From contig JAEXBA010000041.1 in NCBI GenBank assembly GCA_023457935.1, positions 16,114 through 80,113 on the forward strand: a stretch of 64,000 nucleotides of DNA, given 5' to 3'. The stretch is from Bacteroidota bacterium (GTDB lineage Bacteria; Bacteroidota; Bacteroidia; Flavobacteriales; Weeksellaceae). Positions within the stretch are counted from its first letter, which is position 1; every line of letters starts with the position of its first letter. A model generated the notes under the pieces. The model was not told the origin of the DNA and ran no database searches. It worked only from the letters and a program-made list of their open reading frames with translations. Of the stretch, positions 51,907-60,139 are shown one piece after another. The translations under genes were made by a program, and so were the position numbers.

Positions 51907-52917
51907 CTACTGTGCAAGAAATTCTTTTATTTTCTGTGCCGTGGCATCGGATTTCAGTTCCAGAATTACTTTTTTCAGTTCCGGATAATCGTTCATTTCT
52001 TCCCAGTCTTCTGCAAACTGTGTAAGATTTTCGGTTCCCTGCTGAATGCTGGAAATAAAATGCTGTTTTTTCTGAATCAGTCCGCGGAAACCGTACGCTC
52101 CCAATACCTGCATGAATCTGATCAGATGAACCGGTTTTACCGAAAGATTAAGCTGAACCTGCTGTTCAAGCGTAAACCTTGAAATGTAAAAATCTGTCAT
52201 TTCTTTCCTGAAAGATTCGGGAAAATTAGCTTTGGCCTGGTAGAGAAAAGAGACAACGTCGTACATCAAAGGGCCTTTCATAGCGCTCTGATAATCAATA
52301 AAGGAAACACGGTCCTGATTGTTCACCATAATGTTGCGGCTCTGAAAATCACGGATCATGAGGCCTTTGGGTTCCAGGTTTTCTGTTTTGCTGACGATTT
52401 TTTTGAACTCTTTCAGCAGGCTTCCTTTGTGATACTGAATTTCCAGTATGTCAACAAACATATTTTTGAAATAGAAAAGATCGCTGAGAATCGGAAACTC
52501 ATCGTACGCTTCGTATTCGAACGTTTTGGTATAATCTACTTTTCCGTCTGTTGAAACCTGAAGCTGATAGAGCTGATCCAGTGTCTGCTTCACCAGACTT
52601 TCCGTACGTCCGGAGATTTTTTCTTCTTCAATAACACCGGAAAGCGTTCTGTCACCAAGAAATTCCTGAATGTACATTCTCCGGTCCGGTGAGATCTTCA
52701 TAATCTGCGGCGTGTTCAGATTTAAATCAGAGAAGATCTGCGAAAAATAGAAAAACGCTTCATTTTCGCGGAGATTTTCGTTGGAGGTAACAATATATTT
52801 TTTTCCGTCAGTTTCAGCAGTGAAGTTCGCTCTTGCGGAGCCGCTTTGTGGCAGTTTAGTGAAAACTGTGGCTTTTTTCCCGCTGAAATCTTCAAAAAAA
52901 ATCTGTTCTTTTTCCAA
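51907..52917 (-). CDS. Aminoglycoside phosphotransferase-family sugar kinase (AmgK-like)
   Basis: 336 residues of the APH fold. The catalytic loop reads I-R-D-F-Q-S-R-N (Asp190, Asn195) and the metal Asp208 lies in F-I-D-Y-Q. This R-D-F-x-x-R-N form is that of AmgK, the anomeric MurNAc/GlcNAc kinase, rather than the HGD form of antibiotic kinases. With the MurU-like gene it would save amino sugars from peptidoglycan turnover. First gene of a five-gene minus-strand run. Confidence 0.87.
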   Translation of the reverse strand: MEKEQIFFEDFSGKKATVFTKLPQSGSARANFTAETDGKKYIVTSNENLRENEAFFYFSQIFSDLNLNTPQIMKISPDRRMYIQEFLGDRTLSGVIEEEKISGRTESLVKQTLDQLYQLQVSTDGKVDYTKTFEYEAYDEFPILSDLFYFKNMFVDILEIQYHKGSLLKEFKKIVSKTENLEPKGLMIRDFQSRNIMVNNQDRVSFIDYQSAMKGPLMYDVVSFLYQAKANFPESFRKEMTDFYISRFTLEQQVQLNLSVKPVHLIRFMQVLGAYGFRGLIQKKQHFISSIQQGTENLTQFAEDWEEMNDYPELKKVILELKSDATAQKIKEFLAQ

Positions 52918-52963
52918 AACGACTGTACTTGAGACAAATATACTAATTTGGGCGCTAATTCAT

Positions 52964-52971
52964 TATCTTTG
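52964..52971 (+). promoter_or_regulatory. -7 box (TATCTTTG) abutting the xrtF GTG start
   Basis: TATCTTTG ends four bases before the GTG at 52976, so the transcript should begin at or next to the start codon. TTTG at 52947-52950 is too close (13 bases) for a standard -33 box. Confidence 0.5.
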
Positions 52972-52975
52972 CCGT

Positions 52976-53500
52976 GTGTTCAGCGATTTTAAACCCGTTC
53001 TGAAAATCCTTCTGAGGTTCATCATCATTTATCTGGTGATGGTATTTCTGTATCAGCTTTATCTGAACCAAACGGCCGGCATTTCACTGGATCCGTTTTC
53101 AGCATGGATTGCCGAGCAGGTTCGTATTCTGCAGAATTCTCTGGGATATTCCACATGGCTGTATCACGACGGGAAACAGGAAACCACCTGGTTTTACGTT
53201 GTGAGTAAATACGTTACAAGAATGGTGGAAGGCTGTAATGCTGTTTCGGTGATGATTCTTTTTGTTGCCTTTATTTTCGCATTCTACAAAGGACGGAAAA
53301 CTTTTGCCTTCACCGCCGCAGGTCTTGTATTTCTCCATGTTATGAACGTTCTGCGTATTGCGGCCCTTAACATTGTTATCTATGAACATGAAGAGTATGG
53401 AAAGATGTTCCACGATTATGTTTTTCCGGCCATCATTTATGGTTCTGTCGTGCTTCTTTGGCTCATCTGGATTAAAAAATTTGCGCTGAAGAAACCATGA
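52976..53500 (+). CDS. xrtF: Exosortase family protein XrtF
   Basis: Membrane cysteine transpeptidase that processes C-terminal sorting signals. 174 residues from the GTG at 52976; a longer frame to 52781 lies in the divergent kinase gene and reads as no exosortase. Catalytic triad: Cys87 in E-G-C-N-A, Arg127 in N-V-L-R-I, His146 in F-H-D-Y. Five or so helices. Divergent from amgK with 58 bases between. No substrate with a sorting tail is seen in this window. Confidence 0.9.
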   Translation: MFSDFKPVLKILLRFIIIYLVMVFLYQLYLNQTAGISLDPFSAWIAEQVRILQNSLGYSTWLYHDGKQETTWFYVVSKYVTRMVEGCNAVSVMILFVAFIFAFYKGRKTFAFTAAGLVFLHVMNVLRIAALNIVIYEHEEYGKMFHDYVFPAIIYGSVVLLWLIWIKKFALKKP

Positions 53501-53934
53501 AAGTGTTCAGATGGTTAATGGTTCTTTTCGGTATTGCCGGACTTGTGGGAGTTCGCATGGTGGAGAATTCCGCATTTTACGATCCTTTTCTCAACTATTT
53601 TCATCAGGCCAGCAAAATGGCCGAATTTCCTGATTTTGAATGGGGAAAACTCTTTGGTGGGCATCTCTTACGATTTCTGCTGAACCTGATTTTTTCACTT
53701 TTGGTAGTGCAGGGTTTATTTGGAAGAAAAAAGTGGACCGTTCAGGCCGGAATGCTCATTCTGCTGGCTTTTGTGATTACTTTTCCGATTTATCTTCTCT
53801 GTATAGCCGACCGGTTTGAAATTGGTTACCTTTTCTCTTTCTACATGAGAAGATTTGTGATTCAGCCGATTATTCTTCTGCTGATTGTGCCTCTTTTCTA
53901 TTACCGTAAGTTTCTTGAGGAAAAGGCAGTTTAG
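53497..53934 (+). CDS. Exosortase F system-associated membrane protein
   Basis: 145 residues with four membrane helices (about 4-22, 54-76, 86-107, 118-140). Its ATG overlaps the xrtF stop (ATGA). Position and size match the small protein that always accompanies XrtF in Flavobacteriia; its role is unknown. It is convergent with the CDF gene, with one base between stops and no visible terminator. Confidence 0.85.
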   Translation: MKVFRWLMVLFGIAGLVGVRMVENSAFYDPFLNYFHQASKMAEFPDFEWGKLFGGHLLRFLLNLIFSLLVVQGLFGRKKWTVQAGMLILLAFVITFPIYLLCIADRFEIGYLFSFYMRRFVIQPIILLLIVPLFYYRKFLEEKAV

Positions 53935-53935
53935 A

Positions 53936-54940
53936 TTACTTTGTTTTTACGGTATGCTTGTCGGGCTGCGAAATGTTTTTGCGGCTCCATTCCACTTTTT
54001 TAACGAAAGGATGCTGACGGACTTTACACCCGGCCAAACAGCAGATTTCACAGGAAAATGGCTTGCAGTCGTCCATATGGAAATTAAACTCAACTTTTCT
54101 TTCGGTGTTTTCTGCAATCAGAACAATCATGTCTTCCATTTGCTGATGGGCATCACGGAGTTCAAAATAGTAGGGAAGGGTAAGATGCGCGTCAATATGC
54201 AGTCCGCTTCCAAACTGCTGAATTCTGGTGTTATGGAGGTCAATCCACTCCGCTTTGCGGTTTTCATTCAGAAATTTAGACAGTCTGTCCAGCATTTCAA
54301 GATCGGCTTCATCCATAATTCCGCTCAAAGACTGCCGTATGATTTTGTAACCGACAAACATGATGTAAGCTCCGAAAATCAGGGCAACAGCAGAGTCTAT
54401 CCAGTTGATTTTTGTAAAATAAACAAGAATTAAGCTGATGACTACACCGGCCGTAGTTATGGTATCGCTCTGAAGATGTTTTCCCGAAGAAATCAAAACC
54501 GCGGAATTTTCCTTTTGCCCTTTCTTGATGGAAATGTAACCCATCAGATAATTGATCACCGCCGTAGCCGCAACAATGAAGATTCCATAATCAAGCTTGT
54601 TTAATGTATTCCCGTGGAGAAGCGAGTCTACAGCTTCCACAATAATCATAACGCCGGCAAAAATAATGAGCGCGCCTTCCACGCCGGAAGTGATGAACTC
54701 AACTTTTCCATGTCCGTAAGGATGGTCGTGATCCTTCGGTTTGGCAGCCAGATACAGCGAGTAAAGTCCCATGAATGCAGCAATGATGTTCACGATACTT
54801 TCCATAGCATCAGAAAAAACAGCGTCTGAATTGGTGAGATGCCACGCAATCAGTTTTCCGATAAAAAGAATAACCCCGACAATCGCAACATTGCGCTGAA
54901 AGCTGAATTTCTGTCTGTTAAGGCTGCTCTGTTCTTCCAT
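53936..54940 (-). CDS. Cation diffusion facilitator metal exporter with Cys-rich tail
   Basis: 334 residues from the ATG at 54940; a longer frame to 54973 runs into the asd terminator and is rejected. Six membrane helices carry the CDF metal sites (S-D-A-M-E-S, H-P-Y-G-H-G-K-V-E, S-D-T-I-T-T, W-I-D-S-A-V-A). The cytoplasmic domain ends in a tail with five Cys in about ten residues (C-K-P-F-S-C-E-I-C-C-L-A-G-C, about 292-301). Such transporters expel Zn, Fe, Mn or Cd; which metal is not clear. Confidence 0.92.
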   Translation of the reverse strand: MEEQSSLNRQKFSFQRNVAIVGVILFIGKLIAWHLTNSDAVFSDAMESIVNIIAAFMGLYSLYLAAKPKDHDHPYGHGKVEFITSGVEGALIIFAGVMIIVEAVDSLLHGNTLNKLDYGIFIVAATAVINYLMGYISIKKGQKENSAVLISSGKHLQSDTITTAGVVISLILVYFTKINWIDSAVALIFGAYIMFVGYKIIRQSLSGIMDEADLEMLDRLSKFLNENRKAEWIDLHNTRIQQFGSGLHIDAHLTLPYYFELRDAHQQMEDMIVLIAENTERKVEFNFHMDDCKPFSCEICCLAGCKVRQHPFVKKVEWSRKNISQPDKHTVKTK

Positions 54941-54970
54941 TAATGAAATTATATTGTTTGATGCTTCTAA

Positions 54971-54993
54971 CAAAAAATCCCGCTTGTGCGGGA
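54971..54993 (-). terminator. Terminator of asd
   Basis: On the minus strand TCCCGC and GCGGGA form a stem with a 4-base loop, followed by six T. It separates asd from the CDF gene. Confidence 0.83.
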
Positions 54994-55001
54994 CTTTCTT
55001 T

Positions 55002-55994
55002 TTATACTAACTGTTTTGAAACGAGATACTCTGCAATCTGAACGGCGTTGGTTGCTGCGCCTTTCCGGAGATTGTCTGCGACAATCCAAAGGTTCAGTGT
55101 TTTTGGCTGTGAAGGGTCTCGTCGGATTCTTCCTACAAATACTTCATCTTTACCCTCCGAATAGAGCGGCATTGGATAAACACTGTTTTTTACGTCGTCC
55201 TGAACTTTCACTCCCGGTGTTTCAGAAAGAATTTTTCTTACCTCATCAAGGTCAAATTCAGTTTCAAATTCAATGTTAACCGCTTCGGAATGTCCGCCCT
55301 GAACCGGAACTCTCACTGCGGTTGCCGTTAAACTAAATGATTCGTCACCCATAATTTTCTTGGGTTCACGCATCAGTTTAAGTTCTTCCTTGGTGTATCC
55401 GTCTTCATCAAAAACATCACACTGAGGCAGTGCATTTTTGAAAATTTCATACGGGTATACCCGCTCAACGGAATCGTCGCCTTTAATTTCTGCATTCAGC
55501 TGATCCACAGCAGCTTTTCCGGTTCCGGTAACCGACTGATACGTGGAAACAATCACTCTTCTGATATCGTATTTTTTGTTGAGCGGCTGAAGAACCATTA
55601 CGAGCTGAATGGTAGAGCAGTTAGGATTGGCAATAATCCGGTCGTCCTTAGTGAGAACTTCTGCGTTGATTTCCGGTACGACGAGTTTTTTGGTTGGATC
55701 CATTCTCCATGCTGAGGAATTGTCAACTACAAATGTTCCTGCTTCTGCGAATTTCGGAGCCCACTCAAGAGAAGTGGTTCCGCCGGCTGAGAAAATTGCG
55801 ATCTGAGGTTTCATATCAACAGCAGTTTGCATGGAAACGATACCGTAATCGGTTCCTTTGTAGGAAATTTTCTTTCCGACAGATTTCTCGGAAGCTACCG
55901 GAATAAGTTCGGTAACCGGAAAATTTCTTTCTTCCAGAACTTTCAGCATAACCTGTCCAACCATTCCGGTTGCGCCAACAACTGCTACTTTCAT
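55002..55994 (-). CDS. asd: Aspartate-semialdehyde dehydrogenase
   Basis: Makes aspartate semialdehyde for lysine, diaminopimelate, threonine and methionine. 330 residues. G-A-T-G-M-V-G at 8-14 binds NADP; the nucleophile is Cys126 in N-P-N-C-S-T; the His of G-H-S-E-A is the acid/base. A small membrane-protein gene lies 32 bases upstream in the same direction. Confidence 0.97.
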   Translation of the reverse strand: MKVAVVGATGMVGQVMLKVLEERNFPVTELIPVASEKSVGKKISYKGTDYGIVSMQTAVDMKPQIAIFSAGGTTSLEWAPKFAEAGTFVVDNSSAWRMDPTKKLVVPEINAEVLTKDDRIIANPNCSTIQLVMVLQPLNKKYDIRRVIVSTYQSVTGTGKAAVDQLNAEIKGDDSVERVYPYEIFKNALPQCDVFDEDGYTKEELKLMREPKKIMGDESFSLTATAVRVPVQGGHSEAVNIEFETEFDLDEVRKILSETPGVKVQDDVKNSVYPMPLYSEGKDEVFVGRIRRDPSQPKTLNLWIVADNLRKGAATNAVQIAEYLVSKQLV

Positions 55995-56026
55995 TTTAAG
56001 CTTTTAATTACTTATCAAGACGAGAA

Positions 56027-56464
56027 TTAAGCACCGAAAAGTCTGTGCCACTGGAATGCCCAAAGCATCAGCGCCATCGCAATTACAGCCATAACAACCC
56101 AGCTCATCTGCATCTTGTCATTGGTTTTGAACTTTTTGTTAAGAACTGTCATCAGCACAGCTGCAATAATCATTGCGGTTGGGTGTTCTACAAACGTGTT
56201 TCTGGAAACAGAATCGCTCATGAGCGTTCCCGCTTCTTTAGCCGCCTTGAAGCCCGGTGAAAAGAAAAACAGCATCACAAGGCCAATAAGTGCCTGAACA
56301 TGAAAGAAAATCATAGTGAACAGGGTTGATTTTCTCAGGAATTTGCTGATTTTTCCTGAATACCCAAACATCGTCATGAGCAGGGCAACAATAAAAAGTG
56401 CCGTAGCCACAAGAATTAAGTAAGCAAATCCACGGTGCGCATTAAGCATCATGCTGAAATCCAT
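56027..56464 (-). CDS. Small four-helix membrane protein
   Basis: 145 residues from the ATG at 56464 (the TATCTTTG box at 56489-56496 argues against the longer frame). Four hydrophobic helices (about 11-33, 46-67, 86-105, 118-137) with His in H-R-G-F, F-F-H-V, E-H-P and Q-W-H-R. The paired His are reminiscent of haem-b membrane proteins, but no family is certain. Probably co-transcribed with asd. Confidence 0.72.
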   Translation of the reverse strand: MDFSMMLNAHRGFAYLILVATALFIVALLMTMFGYSGKISKFLRKSTLFTMIFFHVQALIGLVMLFFFSPGFKAAKEAGTLMSDSVSRNTFVEHPTAMIIAAVLMTVLNKKFKTNDKMQMSWVVMAVIAMALMLWAFQWHRLFGA

Positions 56465-56488
56465 AATATTTTTTTTAATGATTAACGG

Positions 56489-56496
56489 CAAAGATA
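56489..56496 (-). promoter_or_regulatory. -7 box (TATCTTTG) of the small membrane protein gene
   Basis: TATCTTTG on the minus strand, 24 bases before the ATG at 56464. It overlaps the T run of the preceding terminator. Confidence 0.5.
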
Positions 56497-56523
56497 AAAA
56501 AATCCCGGCGAAAGGCCGGGATT
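56495..56523 (-). terminator. Terminator of the TonB receptor gene
   Basis: AATCCCGGC and GCCGGGATT form a perfect 9-bp stem with a 5-base loop; on the minus strand seven T follow. Confidence 0.87.
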
Positions 56524-56547
56524 AAGGTTATGTAAAGTCTAATTAAA

Positions 56548-59055
56548 TTAGAAGTTGAATGTTACAGATGCATTCCATGTTCTTCCGAAACCGAAGTACA
56601 CTTCGTTGTTTCTGTTGATTCCGTTCCAGTTGTTCGCTGCGTTGGTATCAGCTGGCCTGTTTGTTCTGGATTCTGCAATGTAAGTAGTATCCAGTACGTT
56701 GTTCACATTCACTCTGAATCTGAAAGCCTGTGTGTCGTTAAGATTCCATCTGAAACCGGCACCAAGGTCAAGAAGACCGTACGCAGGAAGTTTTACTGCA
56801 GTAGGAAGTACTTTATCCGGGTTGTCCGTTTCTTTCAACAGTCTGTCTCCAGGTTCGAATGCAGAATAAAGGTTGTCGGCATATCTGTACTGAGCATCAA
56901 AGTTAAACCAGTCGGTAATTTTGAAATCTGCACCTAAAGCGGCAGTAAGCTGTGCAGCGTCTCCTACTTTAAGTCCGTCAAGTTTAAGAGTTCCCTGGTC
57001 AACCACTACGTTTGTCTGATCTTCGATGAACGCTGCGTTTGGATTCCCTTTGTAGAACCAGTCACCAATGGAGAACATACCGTTGATGGTTACAATATCG
57101 GCCGGCTTCACGTTGAAATCCAATTCGATACCTCTGTGGATCTCGTTGATTCCCAATACGTTTGCAACACCCTGAAGTTCTACGCCATTGATTGTTCTTC
57201 TGGTAGTCATCCTTCTGTAGATGTCATCCCATGAAGTAGAGTAAAGGTTAAGGTTCGCATTGAAGATTGCAGATCTGAAACCATATCCGAATTCGTAAGA
57301 TGTAATTTTCTCATTGGTAAGAGAAGGGTTCACATCATTTCTGTTGTTAAGGAATACGGCTCCGAAGAAAGGCTGTCTTTCATAGTAACCTGCGTTGGCG
57401 AAAATGTTGTGGTTTTCGTTGATGTTATAGTTCGCTCCTCCTTTTACGTTGAACCCGACAAGGTCTACCTTCTCGCTGTCTTGGTTGTCCGGAGTGTAAA
57501 GCATATAGTCGATTCTCTGGAATGCCTGGTTGGAAACCGATCCCTGTACGAAAGCAGAAAGCGCATCATTTGTATATTCAACCTGTGCAAATCCTCCCAG
57601 CCAGTTTACAATACCGTCGTTACTGTACCCAGCCTGATCCTTAATATCGTTGGTTTTCCCACCGAAAGGATTCCAGTTTGGCATTGCATTGAAAACATTG
57701 CTGATCTGGTTTGGTCTGTTGTTGATGTTGCTGTTGTCTGTATATGCGGTGTTACCCAAAAGATCTGTCAGGATTCTGTAGTGCATACCTTCGTATCTTC
57801 TTCCGTCGAAACCGATAGTTGCATTAAGGTTTTCACTGAATTTGTGGTTCAATGAAGTAATCAAACCGTACCAGTTGTGAGAGTTGATTGATGATCTTCT
57901 TACGATACCGTTGCTGGAGCTGGCAAAGTATGGATTAGGATCCACCGCACCGAAATCTGCAACTGCACCTCCCTGGTTCCAGCGTACAATATCGTCAAAT
58001 CTTACCAGTCCGTCCGCTGTTCTTGGAAGAGCAGTGTAAGATTTCCCGTTGATTCTACCGAAATCTCCGGTACCACCACCTCTACCGAAAGAAGCGTAAA
58101 CAACAGAGTTAAGTTTAGTATCGCTGTTGAATTTCCAGTCCCAGTTCAAGGACATTACCGGTTTGTGGTAATAGTTTCTTGTCATGGAATATTCTTCACC
58201 GTTAAGGTAACCCCAGTTTTGGTTGTATCTTCTGTTTGGCTGATCTTCAGATCCTCCGTACTTAATATGATCGTTGATTGTAGACTGGAAAGATCTCTGG
58301 TGGTGCCACTGTGGAGCTCCTGTAAATGTGAACTGGAAATCGTGCTTTGGATTAGGATTGAAACCAAGTGCGAAGTAATAGTTGTATCCTTCGAAATTAG
58401 TTCCGTCTGCGTACATCGCACCTGCAGTTCTGCTCATCAGGAATGATGTAGCCCATCCTGATTCGGATTTTCCTGTATTGTAAGAGAACAATGCTTTGTG
58501 GTATCCGTCGTTACCTACACCAATTGTTACATTTCCCTGTCTCTTTTTGTCAGCAGCTCTTGTAAGAACGTTGATGGTACCTCCAACCGAAGCAATAGCC
58601 AGTTTGGAAGAACCCAGACCTCTCTGAATCTGCATTGCAGAAGTTACGTCAGATAGACCTGCCCAGTTAGACCAGTAAACCGCACCGTTTTCCATGTCGT
58701 TTACCGGTACCCCGTTAATCATAACAGCTGTGTTTCTCTGGTCGAAACCTCTTACGTTAATTCTTGAGTCTCCAAAACCACCACCGGATTTTGTTGCATA
58801 CACAGAAGGTGTAGTGTTCAGGATTTCAGGAAATTCCTGGTTACCCAGTTTTTCAACGATTACCGCTTCTCTGATCGTAGAAACTGCAACCGGAGTCTTT
58901 CTGTCTTTTGCGATGTCGGCAACACCGGTTAGAACTACTGCCTCAATGTCTCTCTCTCTCGAGATGGTATCATTGCTCTGCGCGAAATAAACGCTCGCAG
59001 TAGAAAGTGTAATCACAGCGGAAAACACTGATTTTCTGATAAGATTAATGTTCAT
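56548..59055 (-). CDS. TonB-dependent receptor
   Basis: 835-residue outer-membrane receptor. Signal peptide 1-25 (S-V-Y-F-A-Q), then a plug domain from about 35 (R-D-I-E-A-V-V-L-T-G, with I-N-V-R-G-F-D-Q-R-N-T-A-V-M-I-N-G-V-P), and a barrel ending in V-T-F-N-F. No CarboxypepD_reg domain and no SusD-like partner. The ligand is unknown. It is monocistronic, with a terminator behind it and nadC ending 208 bases upstream. Confidence 0.92.
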   Translation of the reverse strand: MNINLIRKSVFSAVITLSTASVYFAQSNDTISRERDIEAVVLTGVADIAKDRKTPVAVSTIREAVIVEKLGNQEFPEILNTTPSVYATKSGGGFGDSRINVRGFDQRNTAVMINGVPVNDMENGAVYWSNWAGLSDVTSAMQIQRGLGSSKLAIASVGGTINVLTRAADKKRQGNVTIGVGNDGYHKALFSYNTGKSESGWATSFLMSRTAGAMYADGTNFEGYNYYFALGFNPNPKHDFQFTFTGAPQWHHQRSFQSTINDHIKYGGSEDQPNRRYNQNWGYLNGEEYSMTRNYYHKPVMSLNWDWKFNSDTKLNSVVYASFGRGGGTGDFGRINGKSYTALPRTADGLVRFDDIVRWNQGGAVADFGAVDPNPYFASSSNGIVRRSSINSHNWYGLITSLNHKFSENLNATIGFDGRRYEGMHYRILTDLLGNTAYTDNSNINNRPNQISNVFNAMPNWNPFGGKTNDIKDQAGYSNDGIVNWLGGFAQVEYTNDALSAFVQGSVSNQAFQRIDYMLYTPDNQDSEKVDLVGFNVKGGANYNINENHNIFANAGYYERQPFFGAVFLNNRNDVNPSLTNEKITSYEFGYGFRSAIFNANLNLYSTSWDDIYRRMTTRRTINGVELQGVANVLGINEIHRGIELDFNVKPADIVTINGMFSIGDWFYKGNPNAAFIEDQTNVVVDQGTLKLDGLKVGDAAQLTAALGADFKITDWFNFDAQYRYADNLYSAFEPGDRLLKETDNPDKVLPTAVKLPAYGLLDLGAGFRWNLNDTQAFRFRVNVNNVLDTTYIAESRTNRPADTNAANNWNGINRNNEVYFGFGRTWNASVTFNF

Positions 59056-59263
59056 AATATTAGATTTACTATTCTAAATTTTTGCAAAAATCGGTATTTT
59101 AATCGGATTGGCAATTAACAAATTGTTAATTTTTAAAATTTTGTTAATATTCCATGTAAAAACCTGTAAAGCAATAGGTTAAATCTTGTTAATGAACATA
59201 AAACTCTTTTTTATTTATTGCATAATTAGTAAAAAAACCAAGAATTATTGCCTTTTCTATAAA
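59056..59263. other. Intergenic region upstream of the TonB receptor
   Basis: 208 very AT-rich bases without an open frame of note. The receptor promoter must lie here on the minus strand; no exact TAnnTTTG/TTTG pair was found, though a T-rich stretch ending TTTTTG is at 59090-59096. No terminator for nadC is evident. Confidence 0.4.
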
Positions 59264-60124
59264 TTATTTCACAGCTTTGAGGCTTATATCAATGTTTTCT
59301 GCTGAGTGCGTAAGGGCTCCCGCAGAGATGAAAGTTACGCCTGTGGAAGCAACGTCTTTCAGCATTTCCCGCGTAATTCCTCCAGATGCTTCACTTTCAA
59401 TTTTACCGTCAATAAGTTCCACGGCTTTTTTCATTGTCGGAACATCCATATTGTCCAGCATGATTCTGTCTGCCTTTGCTTTGATGGCTTCCTGAACCTC
59501 GTCAAGATTCCGGGTTTCCACTTCGATTTTCAGTTTCAGTTTATTCTTCTTCACGTACTCTTTCGCCATTTTAACAGCGTTGGTAATGCTTCCGTTATAA
59601 TCAATATGGTTGTCTTTCAGCATGATCATATCGTACAGACCGTAACGGTGATTGGTTCCGCCGCCAATAGCCACGGCCCATTTCTCGCAGATTCTGAAAT
59701 TAGGAGTGGTTTTTCTGGTATCGAGAAGTTTGGTTTTTGTTCCGACCAAACGCGAATCCCAGTCGTGTGTTAAGGTGGCAATTCCGCTCATCCGCTGCAT
59801 GCAGTTCAGTACAAGTCTTTCTGTCTGAAGAATACTTTGTGCCTTTCCTGTAACAACGAATCCAATGTCGCCTTTCTTTGCCGTTTCACCGTCTTTAATG
59901 AAAACTTCCACTTTCATATTTTTGTCAAACGTCCGGAAAATGAATTCAGCCAGTTCAACGCCCGCAAGAATACAGTCTTCTTTAACGAGAAGTTTCGCCT
60001 GCTGTTCAAGGTCGGCCGGAATAGTGGAAAGAGTGGAGTGGTCGCCGTCACGGATATCTTCTTGCAGAGCGGCTTTAATAAATTCTTTCAGTGCTTTATC
60101 GGTTACGTATGAAGGTCTTTTCAT
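59264..60124 (-). CDS. nadC: Nicotinate-nucleotide diphosphorylase (carboxylating)
   Basis: Turns quinolinate and PRPP into nicotinate mononucleotide. 286 residues; E-D-I-R-D-G-D-H-S-T near the N-terminus, R-T-x-x-P-x-x-R (here R-K-T-T-P-N-F-R), and K-D-N-H-I in the middle, then E-V-E-T and L-D-N-M in the barrel. It follows nadB by 15 bases; nadA is not in this window. Confidence 0.97.
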   Translation of the reverse strand: MKRPSYVTDKALKEFIKAALQEDIRDGDHSTLSTIPADLEQQAKLLVKEDCILAGVELAEFIFRTFDKNMKVEVFIKDGETAKKGDIGFVVTGKAQSILQTERLVLNCMQRMSGIATLTHDWDSRLVGTKTKLLDTRKTTPNFRICEKWAVAIGGGTNHRYGLYDMIMLKDNHIDYNGSITNAVKMAKEYVKKNKLKLKIEVETRNLDEVQEAIKAKADRIMLDNMDVPTMKKAVELIDGKIESEASGGITREMLKDVASTGVTFISAGALTHSAENIDISLKAVK

Positions 60125-60139
60125 TATTTCTGAAGGTAT

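Noticed and set aside
52781..52975. N-terminal extension of XrtF
   Set aside because: It lies within the divergent kinase gene and resembles no exosortase; the GTG at 52976 follows a -7 box.
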